Assembly (NCBI GenBank): GCA_947178105.1
Contig: CAMWXD010000002.1
Span: 1 to 64,000 of the forward strand
Direction: 5' to 3'
Source: an uncultured Eubacterium sp.
GTDB taxonomy: Bacteria > Bacillota > Clostridia > Lachnospirales > Lachnospiraceae
Length of the DNA stretch: 64,000 nucleotides
Part shown: piece by piece, positions 62,634-64,000 of the stretch
How positions within the stretch are numbered: position 1 is the stretch's first letter
Layout of the letters: the number at the start of each line of letters is the position of its first letter
The notes under the pieces: model-generated
Seen by the model: the letters and a program-made list of their open reading frames with translations, nothing else
Databases searched by the model: none
Told to the model about the DNA's origin: nothing
Position numbers and translations under genes: made by a program

Positions 62634-63824
62634 ATGGAAAAGTTATTATTTACTTCAGAATCAGTAACAGAAGGGCATCCGGATAAATTGTGCGATGCAG
62701 TATCAGACGCAGTGCTGGATGCGTGTATGGCGCAGGACCCGATGAGCCGTGTGGCATGTGAGACCGTTTGCTGTACGGGATATGTGCTTGTGACAGGCGA
62801 GATCACGACAAAGGCAACGCTGGATATTCCGGCGATTGTGCGCAAGACGGTGGATGAGATCGGCTACAACGATGCGAAAATGGGCTTTGACTGCAATACG
62901 TGCGCCGTATTTTCTGCACTCGACCAGCAGTCAGCGGATATTGCGATGGGAGTAGATAAGGCACTGGAAGCAAAGGAAAATAAAATGACGGACGAAGAGC
63001 TGGATGCGATTGGCGCAGGCGACCAGGGAATGATGTTCGGATATGCGACCAATGAGACAGAAAGCTATATGCCGTACCCGATCTCTTTGGCGCACAAGCT
63101 TGCATTGCAGCTTACAAAGGTACGCAAGGACGGAACGCTTTCTTATCTTCGCCCGGACGGAAAGACACAGGTATCGGTGGAATACGATGAGGCTGGCAAG
63201 CCAAAGCGGCTGGAAGCAGTCGTACTGTCTACACAGCATGATGCGGATGTGACGCAGGAGCAGATCCATACAGACATTATGAAGCATGTATTTGACCCGA
63301 TACTGCCAAAAGAGATGATCGATACAGATACAAAGTTCTTTATCAATCCGACTGGCAGGTTTGTGATCGGCGGGCCGCAGGGAGACGCCGGGCTTACCGG
63401 GCGCAAGATTATTGTGGATACATACGGCGGATATGCACGCCACGGCGGCGGTGCCTTTTCCGGCAAAGACTGTACAAAGGTAGACCGTTCCGCTGCATAT
63501 GCAGCACGTTACGTTGCAAAAAATATCGTTGCCGCAGGGCTGGCGGAAAAATGTGAGATCCAGCTCTCCTATGCGATCGGAGTGGCGCAGCCGACGTCTG
63601 TGATGGTAGATACGTTTGGCACAGGCAAGATCAAGGATGACGAGCTGGTTGGCATTATACGCAAGCATTTTGACCTGCGTCCGGCAGGCATTATCAAAAT
63701 GCTTGACCTTAGAAGACCGATTTATAAACAGACAGCAGCATACGGGCATTTCGGCAGAAACGACCTGAATCTGCCTTGGGAAGCGCTGGACAAAGTTGAG
63801 GTATTGAAAAAATACCTGGCATAG
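62634..63824 (+). CDS. metK: S-adenosylmethionine synthase
   Basis: A 396-residue enzyme producing SAM from methionine and ATP, the methyl donor for the many methyltransferases in this window. Motifs: [28 protein letters not shown], and [15 protein letters not shown] (P-loop-like). ATG 62634 follows CGAAAGGAAAAAG; an in-frame GTG at 62604 is rejected. Its expression is controlled by the upstream S-box. Confidence 0.97.
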   Translation: MEKLLFTSESVTEGHPDKLCDAVSDAVLDACMAQDPMSRVACETVCCTGYVLVTGEITTKATLDIPAIVRKTVDEIGYNDAKMGFDCNTCAVFSALDQQSADIAMGVDKALEAKENKMTDEELDAIGAGDQGMMFGYATNETESYMPYPISLAHKLALQLTKVRKDGTLSYLRPDGKTQVSVEYDEAGKPKRLEAVVLSTQHDADVTQEQIHTDIMKHVFDPILPKEMIDTDTKFFINPTGRFVIGGPQGDAGLTGRKIIVDTYGGYARHGGGAFSGKDCTKVDRSAAYAARYVAKNIVAAGLAEKCEIQLSYAIGVAQPTSVMVDTFGTGKIKDDELVGIIRKHFDLRPAGIIKMLDLRRPIYKQTAAYGHFGRNDLNLPWEALDKVEVLKKYLA

Positions 63825-63897
63825 CAGCCGGCGGAAATGACTTTAGAAAAAATTAAGAATCTTTTCCTTGAATTTTTATATGTAATTACAAAGCGCA

Positions 63898-63906
63898 TGT
63901 TATAAT
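63898..63906 (+). promoter_or_regulatory. Extended -10 promoter near the right edge
   Basis: TGTTATAAT is a perfect extended -10. No good -35 is found at 16-18 bases. Transcripts would begin near 63913. Confidence 0.45.
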
Positions 63907-63936
63907 AACTGTTAGCGGCAACATGCTTACGTTAGA

Positions 63937-63979
63937 AAATAACTGCTGTGGCGTGGAGCGCCGCAGCAGTTATTTTTTT
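63937..63979 (+). terminator. Strong terminator at the right edge
   Basis: AATAACTGCTGTGGCG pairs with CGCCGCAGCAGTTATT (one G-C mismatch tolerated) and seven T residues follow. With the extended -10 before it, this could bound a small RNA of about 65 nt or be an attenuator of a gene beyond the window. Confidence 0.85.
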
Positions 63980-64000
63980 GCCACGGCTGGCATAAGACAA

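Noticed and set aside
1-64000. CRISPR arrays, tRNA or rRNA genes, insertion sequences
   Set aside because: No spaced repeats, cloverleaf-like sequences, rRNA segments or transposase frames were recognised by reading.

Overview
The window looks like chromosomal DNA of a motile, Gram-positive anaerobe of the Clostridia, most likely a gut Lachnospiraceae. This rests on strong AGGAGG-type ribosome sites, consensus sigma-A promoters, intrinsic terminators, a glgC-glgD pair, a class III fructose-bisphosphatase, spoVG, a dnaD-dnaC-prs operon, an S-box in front of metK, and a flagellin followed by a pseudaminic-acid cluster. I cannot assign a genus from the sequence alone.

Region 1 (1-15.7 kb) is mainly a fructan/sucrose utilisation locus. 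It has the end of a sugar ABC permease, its substrate-binding lipoprotein, a cytoplasmic GH32 sucrose hydrolase, a LacI-type repressor, a fructokinase overlapping a second intracellular GH32-like enzyme, and a 1354-residue secreted multi-modular GH32 levanase/inulinase. Unrelated genes sit among them: a GNAT acetyltransferase, an XRE regulator, and an AAA ATPase with a nuclease-like C-terminus preceded by a 26-codon relic of an MNT nucleotidyltransferase. A shared motif (TGTGCAAATA, or AATGCACAAATT on the other strand) lies at the lacI, fructokinase and levanase control regions and is probably the LacI operator. The inferred flow is: extracellular fructan hydrolysis, ABC import, intracellular hydrolysis, fructose phosphorylation.

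Region 2 (15.7-30.7 kb) starts with a type I toxin-antitoxin module and a perfect 30-bp inverted repeat. A csrA-like gene and flagellin follow, then an apparent long operon for flagellin glycosylation: a 117-residue unknown protein, a Maf-type flagellin glycosyltransferase, pseB, a pse-associated methylase, pseI, a methyltransferase, pseF, an ATP-grasp ligase, a glycosyltransferase-FkbM fusion, another methyltransferase, and pseC. No pseG or pseH homologue is visible. The ligase and several methyltransferases suggest a decorated nonulosonic acid.

Region 3 (30.7-41.8 kb) has two apparently orphan antitoxins (HicB-like, Phd-like), fbp, an LtaS-like polyglycerol-phosphate synthase, a proline-rich protein, a large membrane-anchored protein of unknown function, an alanine/glycine symporter, an HPr-like protein and a DUF6465 protein.

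Region 4 (41.8-64 kb) is mostly housekeeping: dnaD-dnaC-prs with DnaA-box-like repeats upstream, murC, glgC-glgD, spoVG, an M23 peptidase, pth-mfd, a foldase-like lipoprotein, a heterodimeric ABC exporter, murA, and the S-box-controlled metK. A promoter-terminator unit closes the window.
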